From NCBI RefSeq assembly GCF_014192335.1, contig NZ_JACHXU010000007.1, forward strand, positions 100,324 through 164,323: a stretch of 64,000 nt of DNA. The letters run 5' to 3'. Of this stretch, positions 57,001-64,000 are shown one piece after another. Each line of letters begins with the position of its first letter. The first letter of the stretch is position 1. The notes under the pieces are model-generated. The model saw only the letters and a program-made list of their open reading frames with translations. It ran no database searches and was not told the origin of the DNA. The stretch is from Aporhodopirellula rubra. Lineage in GTDB: Bacteria > Planctomycetota > Planctomycetia > Pirellulales > Pirellulaceae. The position numbers and the translations under genes were made by a program.

Positions 57001-60000
57001 ACCGTGGTGGCGTCGATTTGGATGCGACGCCCAACACAATCGATTTTGATATTCAGTCGGTCAATGACCTGCCTGTTGCCGATGACGATGCCTACGTCAC
57101 CAATGAAGACAGCACGCTGACGGTGGTTGCTGCGGCGGGTGTGCTCGATGGTGACAGCGATCCTGATGGTGATGCGCTCACGGCCGTGATCCAGTCCCAA
57201 CCGACCCTCGGTAGCGTGACGCTTAGCGCCGATGGTTCGTTCACCTACGTGCCCGACGCCAACGTCTTTGGCAGCGACTCGTTTACCTACGTCGCCAACG
57301 ACGGTTCGGACACGTCGAACCTAGCTACGGTGACGATTGAAGTGTTGCCGGTCAACGACGCTCCCGCTGGTACCGACCGAACCGTGACGATCGACGAGGA
57401 CACGTCGTACGACTTCACGGCCGCCGATTTTGGATTCGCCGACCCGTTCGACACTCCGGCCGACGTGCTGGCATCCGTGGTGATCACATCGCTACCCGAT
57501 GCGGCCGAAGGTGCTCTGACTCTGAATGGATCGAGCGTCAGCGCCGGTGACGAGATCGATATGGCCGACCTTGGCGATCTGGCATTCACAACGGTTGCCG
57601 AACTGAATGGCAGTAGCTTGGGTGCGTTCACGTTCCAAGTTCGGGACGATGGTGGTGTGGATCGCGGCGGCGTCGATTTGGATGCGACGCCCAACACAAT
57701 CGATTTTGATATTCAATCGGTCAATGACCTGCCGGTTGCCGATGACGACACCTACGTCACCAATGAAGACAGCACTCTTGGGGTCGATTCCTCCGTTGGT
57801 GTGCTCGATGGTGACAGCGATCCGGATGGCGATGCGCTCACGGCCGTGATCCAGTCCCAACCGACCCTCGGTAGCGTGACGCTTGGCGCCGATGGTTCGT
57901 TCACCTACGTGCCCGATGCCAACGTCTTTGGCACCGACTCGTTTACCTACGTCGCCAATGATGGTTCGGACGAGTCGAACCTGGCCACGGTGACGATCGA
58001 AGTGTTGCCGGTCAACGACGCTCCCGCTGGTACCGACCGAACCGTGACGATCGACGAAGACACATCTTACGACTTCACGGCAGCGGACTTTGGATTCACC
58101 GACCCACTCGATACTCCCGCCGACGTGCTGGCATCCGTGTTGATTACATCGCTACCCGATGCGACCGAAGGCGTGCTGGAATTTTCCGGGACACCCGTCG
58201 GACTGGGGGATGAGATTCTGGCATCCGACTTGGCGAGCCTGACCTTCACCCCAGCCGCGAATCGGAATGGAGGGCAGCTCGGCTCGTTCACTTTTCAGGT
58301 GCGAGATGAGGGGGGGATCGATCGCGGAGGTTTGGACCTTGATCCGTCGCCCAATGTGATCGATTTTCAGATCGCTTCGGTCAACGACCCTCCTCAGGGG
58401 GCCAACCAGACAATCGTGATGAACGAGGACTCTTCTTACTCGTTTGGCCAATCGGACTTTGGTTTCAGCGACCCATTCGACGTGCCATCCGATTCTTTCT
58501 CGGCAGTGCGGATCGACTCGTTACCGGCCACGGGCGCATTGACGCTTTCCGGGGGCATCGTATCGGTGGGTGACGTCGTGCCCGCAGCGGTGATCGATTC
58601 GCTGTTGTTCACGCCGGTTAGTAACGAGTACGGCGACGCGTATTCGGGTTTTACTTATTCAGTGATCGATAGCGGCGGAACCTCTTCGGGTGGAATCGAT
58701 ACTGATTTAGAACCGAAGACGTTTTCAATTAACGTGCTGCCCGTGAATGATGCTCCTTCGGGAACGAACCAGACTTTCCAAATCGATGAAGACAGTTCGT
58801 ATGGCTTCACAGCGGCTGACTTTGGATTCACCGATCCGGTCGATGTCCCCGCCGACGGGCTGCAGTCGGTAGTGATCACTTCGTTGCCAGACCCGAGCGA
58901 AGGGACGCTCACCTTTTCCGGGGCACTCGTCGGTTCGGGTGATGAAATCAACGTCACGGAACTTGGCAATCTCGTCTTCATCCCGGTTTCGGGGTTTGCA
59001 GGAGATGGCGTGGGCAGTTTCCAGTTCCAAGTGCGAGATGATGGTGGTGTTGAGCGTGGAGGCATGGACATAGATCCGACGCCCAACACCATCGACTTTG
59101 ATATTCGGTCGGTCAATGACTCGCCTCTTGCCAATCTGGACGCGTACATAACCAACGAAGACAATGCGTTGGTGATCAGTTCCGCTGATGGCGTTCTAGC
59201 CAATGACAGCGATCCTGATGAGGATTCGCTCGTGGCTGCTATCGTGACGCAGCCCACAGGCGGTAGTGTTTCGCTTTCAGCGGATGGATCTTTCACTTAT
59301 ATGCCGAACGCGAATGCATTTGGCACGGATTCATTCACGTATCAAGCCAGCGATGGTTTCGCCAGTTCGGTCACTACCACCGTGACCATCCAGGTGTTGC
59401 CAGTCAATGATCCACCGACGTCTGTCGATCGATTCGTTTCGGTTGCCGACAATGACACCTATGGTTTCACAACCGCCGATTTCGGCTTCACCGATCCGGT
59501 CGATATCCCATCCGATCAGCTCTTGTCGATTGTGATTGACACACTTCCGGACACTGGGGCTCTGCGGCTCAACGGACAGCTGGTTTCTGCCGGTGACGAA
59601 ATCGCGGTCGCGGAAGTGAACACGCTTCAGTTCATCCCGGGCGGGAACGTGAACAGCACGACAACCACTTCGCTCGAGTTTCGAGTCCGCGACGACGGGG
59701 GGACCCAGCTCGGTGGAATCGATCTTGCGCTTTCACCGAACACGATCACGATTGCAATCACTCCGACTAACGACGCGCCGCTTGCTGTCGACGACACATT
59801 CGTGACCGAAGCGGGCGTCGCGGTGTCGATTCCCGTTCTTGCGAATGACTCGGATCCCAATGATGACGTGTTGGCGATCGTTTCGGTGAACGGAGTTTCG
59901 CTTGCGGCCGGGCAATCGACCGAAGTGACGGGAGGAACAGTCGAGCGTCTGTCGGACGAGACGCTACGGTTTTCACCCGGCAGTGATTTTTTCGGGGACG

Positions 60001-63000
60001 TGTCCTTTGACTATGAAATCACCGATGGGGAACTCTCTGACATCGCGATGGTTTCAGGAACGGTCACGCAAAGCCACGTCGGTGTTTGTTACCCGGTCAT
60101 TGACTTTGATCGAGCTGCCAATGGTGCGTTTACCGAAGGTGGCGACCTCGCGGCGGACCTGTATTCGGATTGGGGAGTGACGATCTCCAGCGCCAACCCT
60201 CAGCGTCCTGCGATGCTATTCGATTCTTCAGCCCCAACTGGAGGTGATCCGGATCTTGGATCGCCCAACACGAGTTTCGGCGGCCCCGGAGTTGGCACGG
60301 GTGGTGCCTCGAGTGCGACCGGTGAGAACGCCCTGCATCAAAAACGAATCCTGATCATTAGTGAGGATGGGGATTCATCGGATCCAGACGATAATGCTCA
60401 CGGTGGTGTCCTTGTGTTCGAGTTCGATGCGTCAACCACCGTACACTCAGTGGGTTTGCTCGATATCGACGACTTACAGTCAGAGATTCGTCTCTACGAC
60501 GCCGCTGGGTCGCTGATTGACTCGTTCGGCGCCGCTGATTTGGGCAACAATTCCTACCAGCGTGTCACGATCGAAACGTCTGGAATTTCCCGGATGGAGA
60601 TTGAATTGGCCGGTAGCGGCGGGGTGACCGACCTGCAATTCTGCAATGACAACGAGCCCCCGGTGGTGAGCTACACGCTGACCGAGACGATCGACGAGGC
60701 GACCACCGCCACCTTGGATCTGCAGTCGACCGGGATGATCGAAACACTCGTGATCGACTGGGGTGATGGGAATCAGCAAACCGTCGCCAACCCCGCGGAA
60801 TCCATCACGCATACCTATCCCGACGGCGATGAGGTTTACGAGGTCTACTTCTACACCGTCACCGGCGGGGCAATCGAAGCCGTCGAAACGACGATCACGG
60901 TCAATAACGTCGCTCCCCTGCTAACCATTGCCGCCCCGGCGGAGGTGGACCAGGGCGAGAGTTTCCAGTTGAATCTTTCGGAAGTGGATCCCGGCGACGA
61001 TACGATCTACGCATGGCAGATCGATTGGGGTGACGGTTCGTCGGCTCAATGGGTCAACGGCAATCCCTCGAGTGTGACGCATCAGTATTCCTCGGTGGGC
61101 ACGTACACGATTTCGGCGAAAGCCTTTGACGAAGATAGCCCTCACAACGGAGGGTACGTCGAGTCCAACGGTCAACTTGTCTTTGAGGCTGAGTCGTTCA
61201 CAACATCGGTGGATGGGACGGGCAATGCGTCAAACAATGATTGGACCGTGCAAACTGATGCCAATGCGTCGGGAAGTGAGTACCTCGCGGCGACACCCAA
61301 CAGCGGTGTCAACACAGGTGACGCGACGAGGGGACCGCGGCGTGACTACCAGATCACCATTGATGGTCCGGGTACGTTCTACGTTTGGGCTCTGACGCGA
61401 GCGTCGTCCGGGGCCGATGATTCGGTTCACCTCGGTGCGAACGGAACGTTGTTGACCGGCGGCCGGTTTGGCCTGAACAACAATTCTTCGAATTGGTCCT
61501 GGCAAAACACAGTCGATGGACGATCGGGCGATGATCGCGTGTCCGTCACCTTCGATACCGGGGGAACCCACACGATCAATCTTTGGATGCGCGAGGACGG
61601 GGCGCAAATCGACAAGTTGTTCCTAACTCGCGACCCGCAACAAACGCCAACGGGTGATGGCGGTACCGCCACCGTCGCGGCAAGTGGTGGCTATGACTCC
61701 AACTCGGTCCAGGTCACCGTGATCGGCGTGAACCAGCCACCAAAGGCGCACGATGACATCTACAGTGTCAACGAAGATAGTCACTTGGATAAGAGTGCGA
61801 GTCGCGGTGTGCTCCGCAACGATCATGACCCCGAGGACAGTCCGCTCACCGTCTCTTTGGTATCGGAAACGCAGAACGGTGTTCTGAGTCTTTCCGCCGA
61901 CGGAAGTTTTACCTACACGCCGGATCCTGATTTTGATGGCTACGACCACTTTGTGTATCAGGTGTCCGATGGAGACAAAACAGACACGGCCACGGTCACC
62001 ATTCATGTCTGTCCTATCAACGACCCGCCGGTTGCCGTCGACGATCAGTACAGCACGACGGAAGACGTTGCGTTGTCGATCGATCCGTCCAATCCTTCGA
62101 CGGGAAATAGTCTTTTGGTCAACGATACCGACGTCGACAACAGTACATTGGATGTGCAACTCGTCCGGGTTCCCGAACATGGTAGTGTGACAATCTCCGA
62201 TGACGGCGGCTTCGTCTACACACCACAATCCAATTATGCCGGTTCTGATGAGTTTCGCTATCGTCTGTTTGACGGTCGTGCTTACTCCGAAGTGGCCGTG
62301 GTGTCCATCGATGTGCTCAGCGTGAACGATGCGCCGATTGCCCACGACGATGCTTATGTAACGAGCCACAACGTGCCGATCACGATCAGTGCTGGGGATG
62401 GGCTGTTGGACAACGATTCGGATCCGGACGGCGACGCCCTCTCGGTCGTTAGTGTCAGTGAGATTTCACCGACCGGTAGCGGCACCTTCACTCACGCGGC
62501 CGACGGTTCGTTCGTGTTCACACCCGCCGTTGACTTTCATGGTTCGGTCACACTGTCGTACACCGTATCCGATGGAGTGCTGACCTCGGACTCCGCGACG
62601 GTCACGATTTTGGTCAACAACCCAGTCGACTATGCCAAGTTCTTCGTCGCCGATCATGATAATGATGAGGTGTACAAGTACGATGACGACGGCAGTGTCG
62701 TCGACGGAGACTATGCCTTCGATGTGCGTAGCGACGACTCTCCGCTTGGTGTCGCCACGACCAGCGTCGGCGACAAGGTTTGGACGGTCTCTCGAAATCA
62801 CGAGGTCGTGATTTATAGCGCCGATGGTAATGAGCTCGGCAAATGGCAAGCCCTGCATACCTCCGGCAACCATCGTAACAGCTACGCCGAAGGGATCGCG
62901 GTCTTTGGAGACGATGTGTGGCTGGTCGATGACTACTACAACAAAGTCTTGCACTACCCAGGCGGTTTGCACCACACGTCCGGCAATCACAATGCCGCCA

Positions 63001-64000
63001 ATGTGTTCTATCTGGCCAGCGGCAACAACGACCCACGTGGAATCACGACCAACGGCGAGTACATCTTTGTACTTGAGGGGCACAACTACACGCCGCGTGT
63101 CTATGTTTACAACATGCAGGGCCACTACGTCGGCAATTGGAAGATGAACCTGGGTGGTAGCTACAAGAAAGTGGAGGGCATCACCGTCAACCCAAACGCC
63201 AATGCCGACGGATCCCCATCAACCGAAATTTGGGTCGTCGACGACAAATCGGACAAAGTTTTCTACTTCCCCTACGGCACGACCTACCGTAGCGGCAAGC
63301 ACTCCCATACCGAAAGTTTTCACCTCCACGCCGACAACTGGGATCCCCACGGCATCGCTGATCCGGCACCGGGCGATTCTGACTACTTGGCTCCGACGGA
63401 TCCGACCAAAAAAGAGTGGGTCAATACAGGCGGTGGCAACTGGAACGATCCGGCCAACTGGGAAGACGGTTCGCTGCCAGATGTTAACGATGACGTGCTG
63501 ATTCCTGAGCTCGCTGGGGACGCCGTTATTCTTGTCAACTCATCGACAGCCGCCGAGATTCAATCAATCGAATCAGCGGAAACTCTTCTCATCAGTGGTG
63601 GATCCTTGACGCTGTCCACGAATCCGTCTCAGGTCAATCACTTGAGTGTGACGGGCGGTCGGCTCGAAGCGAATAGCTTGCTAAGCGTCGCTCAAACGTT
63701 CAATTTCACCGGGGGCGCTCTATGGGGCGACGCGGGGATCGAACTGGCCGACACCGTCATCGGCACGATGTCAGGCAGCAATTACAACGAATACAGTTCG
63801 ACGATCGCGACAACACTGACCAACCATGGCACGCTCACTTGGGATAGCGAGTACGCCGTGAACTTGGGGGCCAGGATCGATACGACTGGCAACTTCAGCT
63901 ACGAATACTTCGGTGGCACGCTGCTCAATCACGGGACTTTGGAATTGACCAGTGATGCTCGGCTCAATGATCTGTCCAGTGACTACGACTACGACACCGA
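51030..64000 (+). CDS. Giant cadherin/Ig-like repeat surface protein (3' end beyond window)
   Basis: A single uninterrupted frame of at least 4,323 codons. Residues 1-50 are very basic (KKRKLQEKRKARNH); no classic Sec signal is visible. A Gly-rich linker lies near 186-197. Residues about 420-570 match a choice-of-anchor-U-like domain (YLPDDEPVESWFKEDPDTGR, GRGDEDGIANGVIVDPGG). From 771 to about 3,010 there is a long series of cadherin/Ig-like (Big_9-type) modules joined by VNDAP or VNDLPVADDDAY linkers. Residues about 3,020-3,200 form a beta-sandwich-like domain, 3,210-3,380 PKD-like domains (IDWGDGS), 3,384-3,534 a CBM6/35-like domain (VFEAESF, REDGAQIDKLFLTRD), 3,564-3,860 three more Big_9-like modules, 3,868-4,115 an NHL-like propeller, then a GGGNWNDPANWEDG region. 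The start at 51030 gives the basic N-terminus; two upstream ATGs remain possible. Likely secreted adhesin; secretion route unknown. Confidence 0.9.
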   Translation, partial: MTRFSRISSLLKITRPSQKKRKLQEKRKARNHIVQQLERRDHPGSMLEASMFALLGPPDGKSNDPIDQMLDSAEAMRERRAEYERLTNFSHRAAQPYRKNLPDDLRGGPPSKRFFEQDVSPQQRRAFQNRFLDLLERRMQRQASNPLLDSVFQDQIGVGLDQPLSEDASEATSRSVIDHSLAGPTSGGTGGGGGGGGTKAPMSEATNQPGGTMGASLGGQASGGGGGADSATGDAVEVAASENGSASESESGAEEAVSSTTQTEDSATVTSRDAQSQETEQPAQASQGNASPETNASPAIIRASAEEILRATPAAGAPAITTAATTDGRGEGRFVVVAQISDAFADSQIIDAIAIRDGVARSLGSLTVDENELVARLVGAGRLSSGDEVVLHQHNGDGVLGSVSERWVVQEAGDVDQDGVPESLERLLTDGNQDGIEDAVQVSVATLPDAIEGKPATLDARGDRLVGVRNTEPQDERSNHRLPLGLFEFQLHDVPVGDIRAVDVYLPDDEPVESWFKEDPDTGRLYEFFFDGETGAVQTDFGYTLYLQDGGRGDEDGIANGVIVDPGGPGFAGSITVTEDRELSTLNEYGGSSSASAGDYRDISFNGRTFKAVNEGDSLLTTVSRSIVIPENPSWLIFGFEAGFDPESEGQINDAFEVALLDADGQSVISTFDVDRDSYFNLTEQSEQRLLGDGSLQLEIAESVPDSNDDNPPVTFTQTDDGTLPNYRSGYVDLDISTLFAGQEVTLVMRLVNNDGDSGSWFRLTDDRPIPVAIDDAYQTTQNNSLTIDVVSGLLANDVDGDLNAVRDLAVILDTATLPSSDQGTIELGEDGAFVFTPAAGFFNVGNNGTPEDPSDDNFVEFTYFVSNGLFSSEAPATVRIHVEKVNQPPIAIDDDFGQVDEDTSITIDSVANDSDPDGDDIGVVSINGTPIAVGTPVAIENGSVALQNDGQLTITPAANFHGAISFSYTIEDTSRVPASANVTGSFASVNDLPAGDIPDRVGQDAAGLNVDAAAGLLSFFSDVDAGDTVSIGEVSGVPAGILYNATLDRFEGEYAAEASALSPYSVSVEVNDSNGGTILRAFQWTVSNPVPVAADDSFETDALSTITAANVFVANSTNADTDDDLFSVIEVDGDSASVGQWISGDNGGRFLISSDGSLQFDPQGDFNALPAEADALTSISYRLVDSQGATSDSATATVRVLGVNEAPQGTDNLINIIEDESYGFMVSDFGFIDPVDSPSDSFAALVVTSLPAPAEGALLLNGSTVNTGDEIPVDQIANLQFVPVAQLVGAGLGQFTFQVRDNGGTERTGQDLDPTPNTISFNIASVNDLPVADDDAHTTHEDVSLTVDVTSGVLAGDGDADGDVLTAVIRSQPTLGSVTLNHDGSFSYVPEANVFGTDTFTYVASDGIGQSNIATVTIEVQSVNDAPSGTDNTIVILEDGHHQFSAADFGFNDPSDTPSDLFASVILGSAPATSEGVLSLNGLQLAAGAEIPFGNLSELVFTPIANLNGTGLGAFSFQVRDDGGVERGGVDLDSTSSTILFDVLPVNDAPLGTDRTVVVNEDSPYGFSASDFGFSDPADSPSHSLSAVRINSIPLDGSLTLAGTNVVAGDAVPVAVIASLVFTPSSNEHGNAYTSFTFAVIDDGGTGQGGVDTDTEPNTITIDVLPVNDAPSGADRTVTINEDAPYEFSASDFGLSDPIDVPADFLASVVITTLPNATEGALTLNGSNVSAGAEIDVADLGNLAFTPVGELNGSSLGAFTFQVRDDGGVDRGGIDLDATPNTIDFDIQSVNDLPVADDDAYVTNEDSTLTVVAAAGVLHGDSDPDGDALTAVIQSQPTLGSVTLGADGSFTYVPDANVFGTDSFTYVANDGSDTSNLATVTIEVLPVNDAPAGADRTVTIDEDTSYDFTAADFGFTDPFDIPADVLASVVITSLPDATEGALTLNGSSVSAGDEIDMADLGDLAFTPVAELNGNSLGAFTFQVRDDGGVDRGGVDLDATPNTIDFDIQSVNDLPVADDDAYVTNEDSTLTVVAAAGVLDGDSDPDGDALTAVIQSQPTLGSVTLSADGSFTYVPDANVFGSDSFTYVANDGSDTSNLATVTIEVLPVNDAPAGTDRTVTIDEDTSYDFTAADFGFADPFDTPADVLASVVITSLPDAAEGALTLNGSSVSAGDEIDMADLGDLAFTTVAELNGSSLGAFTFQVRDDGGVDRGGVDLDATPNTIDFDIQSVNDLPVADDDTYVTNEDSTLGVDSSVGVLDGDSDPDGDALTAVIQSQPTLGSVTLGADGSFTYVPDANVFGTDSFTYVANDGSDESNLATVTIEVLPVNDAPAGTDRTVTIDEDTSYDFTAADFGFTDPLDTPADVLASVLITSLPDATEGVLEFSGTPVGLGDEILASDLASLTFTPAANRNGGQLGSFTFQVRDEGGIDRGGLDLDPSPNVIDFQIASVNDPPQGANQTIVMNEDSSYSFGQSDFGFSDPFDVPSDSFSAVRIDSLPATGALTLSGGIVSVGDVVPAAVIDSLLFTPVSNEYGDAYSGFTYSVIDSGGTSSGGIDTDLEPKTFSINVLPVNDAPSGTNQTFQIDEDSSYGFTAADFGFTDPVDVPADGLQSVVITSLPDPSEGTLTFSGALVGSGDEINVTELGNLVFIPVSGFAGDGVGSFQFQVRDDGGVERGGMDIDPTPNTIDFDIRSVNDSPLANLDAYITNEDNALVISSADGVLANDSDPDEDSLVAAIVTQPTGGSVSLSADGSFTYMPNANAFGTDSFTYQASDGFASSVTTTVTIQVLPVNDPPTSVDRFVSVADNDTYGFTTADFGFTDPVDIPSDQLLSIVIDTLPDTGALRLNGQLVSAGDEIAVAEVNTLQFIPGGNVNSTTTTSLEFRVRDDGGTQLGGIDLALSPNTITIAITPTNDAPLAVDDTFVTEAGVAVSIPVLANDSDPNDDVLAIVSVNGVSLAAGQSTEVTGGTVERLSDETLRFSPGSDFFGDVSFDYEITDGELSDIAMVSGTVTQSHVGVCYPVIDFDRAANGAFTEGGDLAADLYSDWGVTISSANPQRPAMLFDSSAPTGGDPDLGSPNTSFGGPGVGTGGASSATGENALHQKRILIISEDGDSSDPDDNAHGGVLVFEFDASTTVHSVGLLDIDDLQSEIRLYDAAGSLIDSFGAADLGNNSYQRVTIETSGISRMEIELAGSGGVTDLQFCNDNEPPVVSYTLTETIDEATTATLDLQSTGMIETLVIDWGDGNQQTVANPAESITHTYPDGDEVYEVYFYTVTGGAIEAVETTITVNNVAPLLTIAAPAEVDQGESFQLNLSEVDPGDDTIYAWQIDWGDGSSAQWVNGNPSSVTHQYSSVGTYTISAKAFDEDSPHNGGYVESNGQLVFEAESFTTSVDGTGNASNNDWTVQTDANASGSEYLAATPNSGVNTGDATRGPRRDYQITIDGPGTFYVWALTRASSGADDSVHLGANGTLLTGGRFGLNNNSSNWSWQNTVDGRSGDDRVSVTFDTGGTHTINLWMREDGAQIDKLFLTRDPQQTPTGDGGTATVAASGGYDSNSVQVTVIGVNQPPKAHDDIYSVNEDSHLDKSASRGVLRNDHDPEDSPLTVSLVSETQNGVLSLSADGSFTYTPDPDFDGYDHFVYQVSDGDKTDTATVTIHVCPINDPPVAVDDQYSTTEDVALSIDPSNPSTGNSLLVNDTDVDNSTLDVQLVRVPEHGSVTISDDGGFVYTPQSNYAGSDEFRYRLFDGRAYSEVAVVSIDVLSVNDAPIAHDDAYVTSHNVPITISAGDGLLDNDSDPDGDALSVVSVSEISPTGSGTFTHAADGSFVFTPAVDFHGSVTLSYTVSDGVLTSDSATVTILVNNPVDYAKFFVADHDNDEVYKYDDDGSVVDGDYAFDVRSDDSPLGVATTSVGDKVWTVSRNHEVVIYSADGNELGKWQALHTSGNHRNSYAEGIAVFGDDVWLVDDYYNKVLHYPGGLHHTSGNHNAANVFYLASGNNDPRGITTNGEYIFVLEGHNYTPRVYVYNMQGHYVGNWKMNLGGSYKKVEGITVNPNANADGSPSTEIWVVDDKSDKVFYFPYGTTYRSGKHSHTESFHLHADNWDPHGIADPAPGDSDYLAPTDPTKKEWVNTGGGNWNDPANWEDGSLPDVNDDVLIPELAGDAVILVNSSTAAEIQSIESAETLLISGGSLTLSTNPSQVNHLSVTGGRLEANSLLSVAQTFNFTGGALWGDAGIELADTVIGTMSGSNYNEYSSTIATTLTNHGTLTWDSEYAVNLGARIDTTGNFSYEYFGGTLLNHGTLELTSDARLNDLSSDYDYDT
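56041..58168 (+). repeat. Tandem 660-bp coding repeats in the giant gene
   Basis: Three full units (56041-56700, 56701-57360, 57361-58020) and part of a fourth (to about 58168) recur with exactly 660-bp spacing, confirmed by the shared GTGACGATC at 56064, 56724, 57384 and 58044. Long stretches are near-identical. Each unit encodes 220 residues: one DFGFxDPxDxP module of about 123 residues plus one Big_9-like module of about 97. Confidence 0.92.

Noticed and set aside
54800..59300. Many minus-strand frames of 60-210 codons opposite the giant gene
   Set aside because: They recur with the 660-bp repeat and mirror its codon pattern; they are shadows of the plus-strand coding sequence.
51030..64000. 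Possible autotransporter or type I secreted RTX toxin
   Set aside because: No RTX nonapeptide GGxGxDxxx arrays and no transporter genes are visible in the window; the C-terminus is not included, so the secretion type cannot be decided.

Overview
The window looks like chromosomal DNA of a planctomycete, most likely a Rhodopirellula-type member of the Pirellulaceae. The signs are moderate-to-high GC, many genes without a clear Shine-Dalgarno site, and a typical gene mix: Tad pilus genes, Tat or Sec exported sugar isomerase-like and DUF1080 proteins, an FG-GAP repeat protein, a GH95 fucosidase, a CE15-type esterase, a DUF2092-thioredoxin fusion, a MoxR/DUF4129/SpoIIM operon and one giant cadherin-like repeat protein. 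No transposase, integrase, CRISPR array, tRNA or rRNA was recognised. Assignments are from reading the sequence; no database search was run.

Layout. 1-3000 (+): the end of a Tad pilus operon (TadA/CpaF ATPase, cut by the window edge, then TadB and TadC). 3092-8087 (-): a tightly packed five-gene run: rhomboid protease, sugar isomerase/epimerase-like protein, DUF2092-thioredoxin protein, FG-GAP protein, MazG-like pyrophosphohydrolase. 8252-14323 (-): SUKH-like protein and cysC, then rpsO and pnp in the classic order, with a strong terminator after pnp. 14459-18710: CE15-like esterase (+), GT2 glycosyltransferase (-) and a TelA-like coiled-coil protein (+). 18975-21997 (+): a second Tad cluster of two TadE-like pseudopilins, a TadG/VWA protein and a small membrane coiled-coil protein.

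22134-24922 (-): an ATP-grasp ligase resembling MfnD/COG1821, a small repeat lipoprotein and a PrmC-like methyltransferase. 25296-34720 (+): a long RecQ helicase, a hybrid histidine kinase with two receivers and an HPt domain, and a GH95 alpha-L-fucosidase. 34793-36505: a YkgJ-type cysteine-cluster protein (-) and purU (+). 36512-43379 (-): SpoIIM, DUF4129, DUF4350, RlmM-like methyltransferase and MoxR as one operon. 43468-46327 (-): DUF1080 protein, RidA protein and ROK kinase. 46650-48761 (+): pepT and a DUF4332 protein. 49091-50473 (-): acyltransferase-3 membrane protein.

51030-64000 (+): an uninterrupted reading frame of at least 4,323 codons that leaves the window. It encodes a giant, presumably surface or secreted, protein: a basic N-terminus, a choice-of-anchor-U-like domain, about twenty cadherin/Ig-like modules including three consecutive 660-bp near-identical units, PKD-like domains with a carbohydrate-binding-like domain apparently inserted in one, an NHL-like propeller segment and the start of a GNW-type region. 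With the pilus genes and glycosidases this suggests a particle- or polysaccharide-associated lifestyle. The giant gene, its homogenised repeats and its nested domain are the most unusual content.
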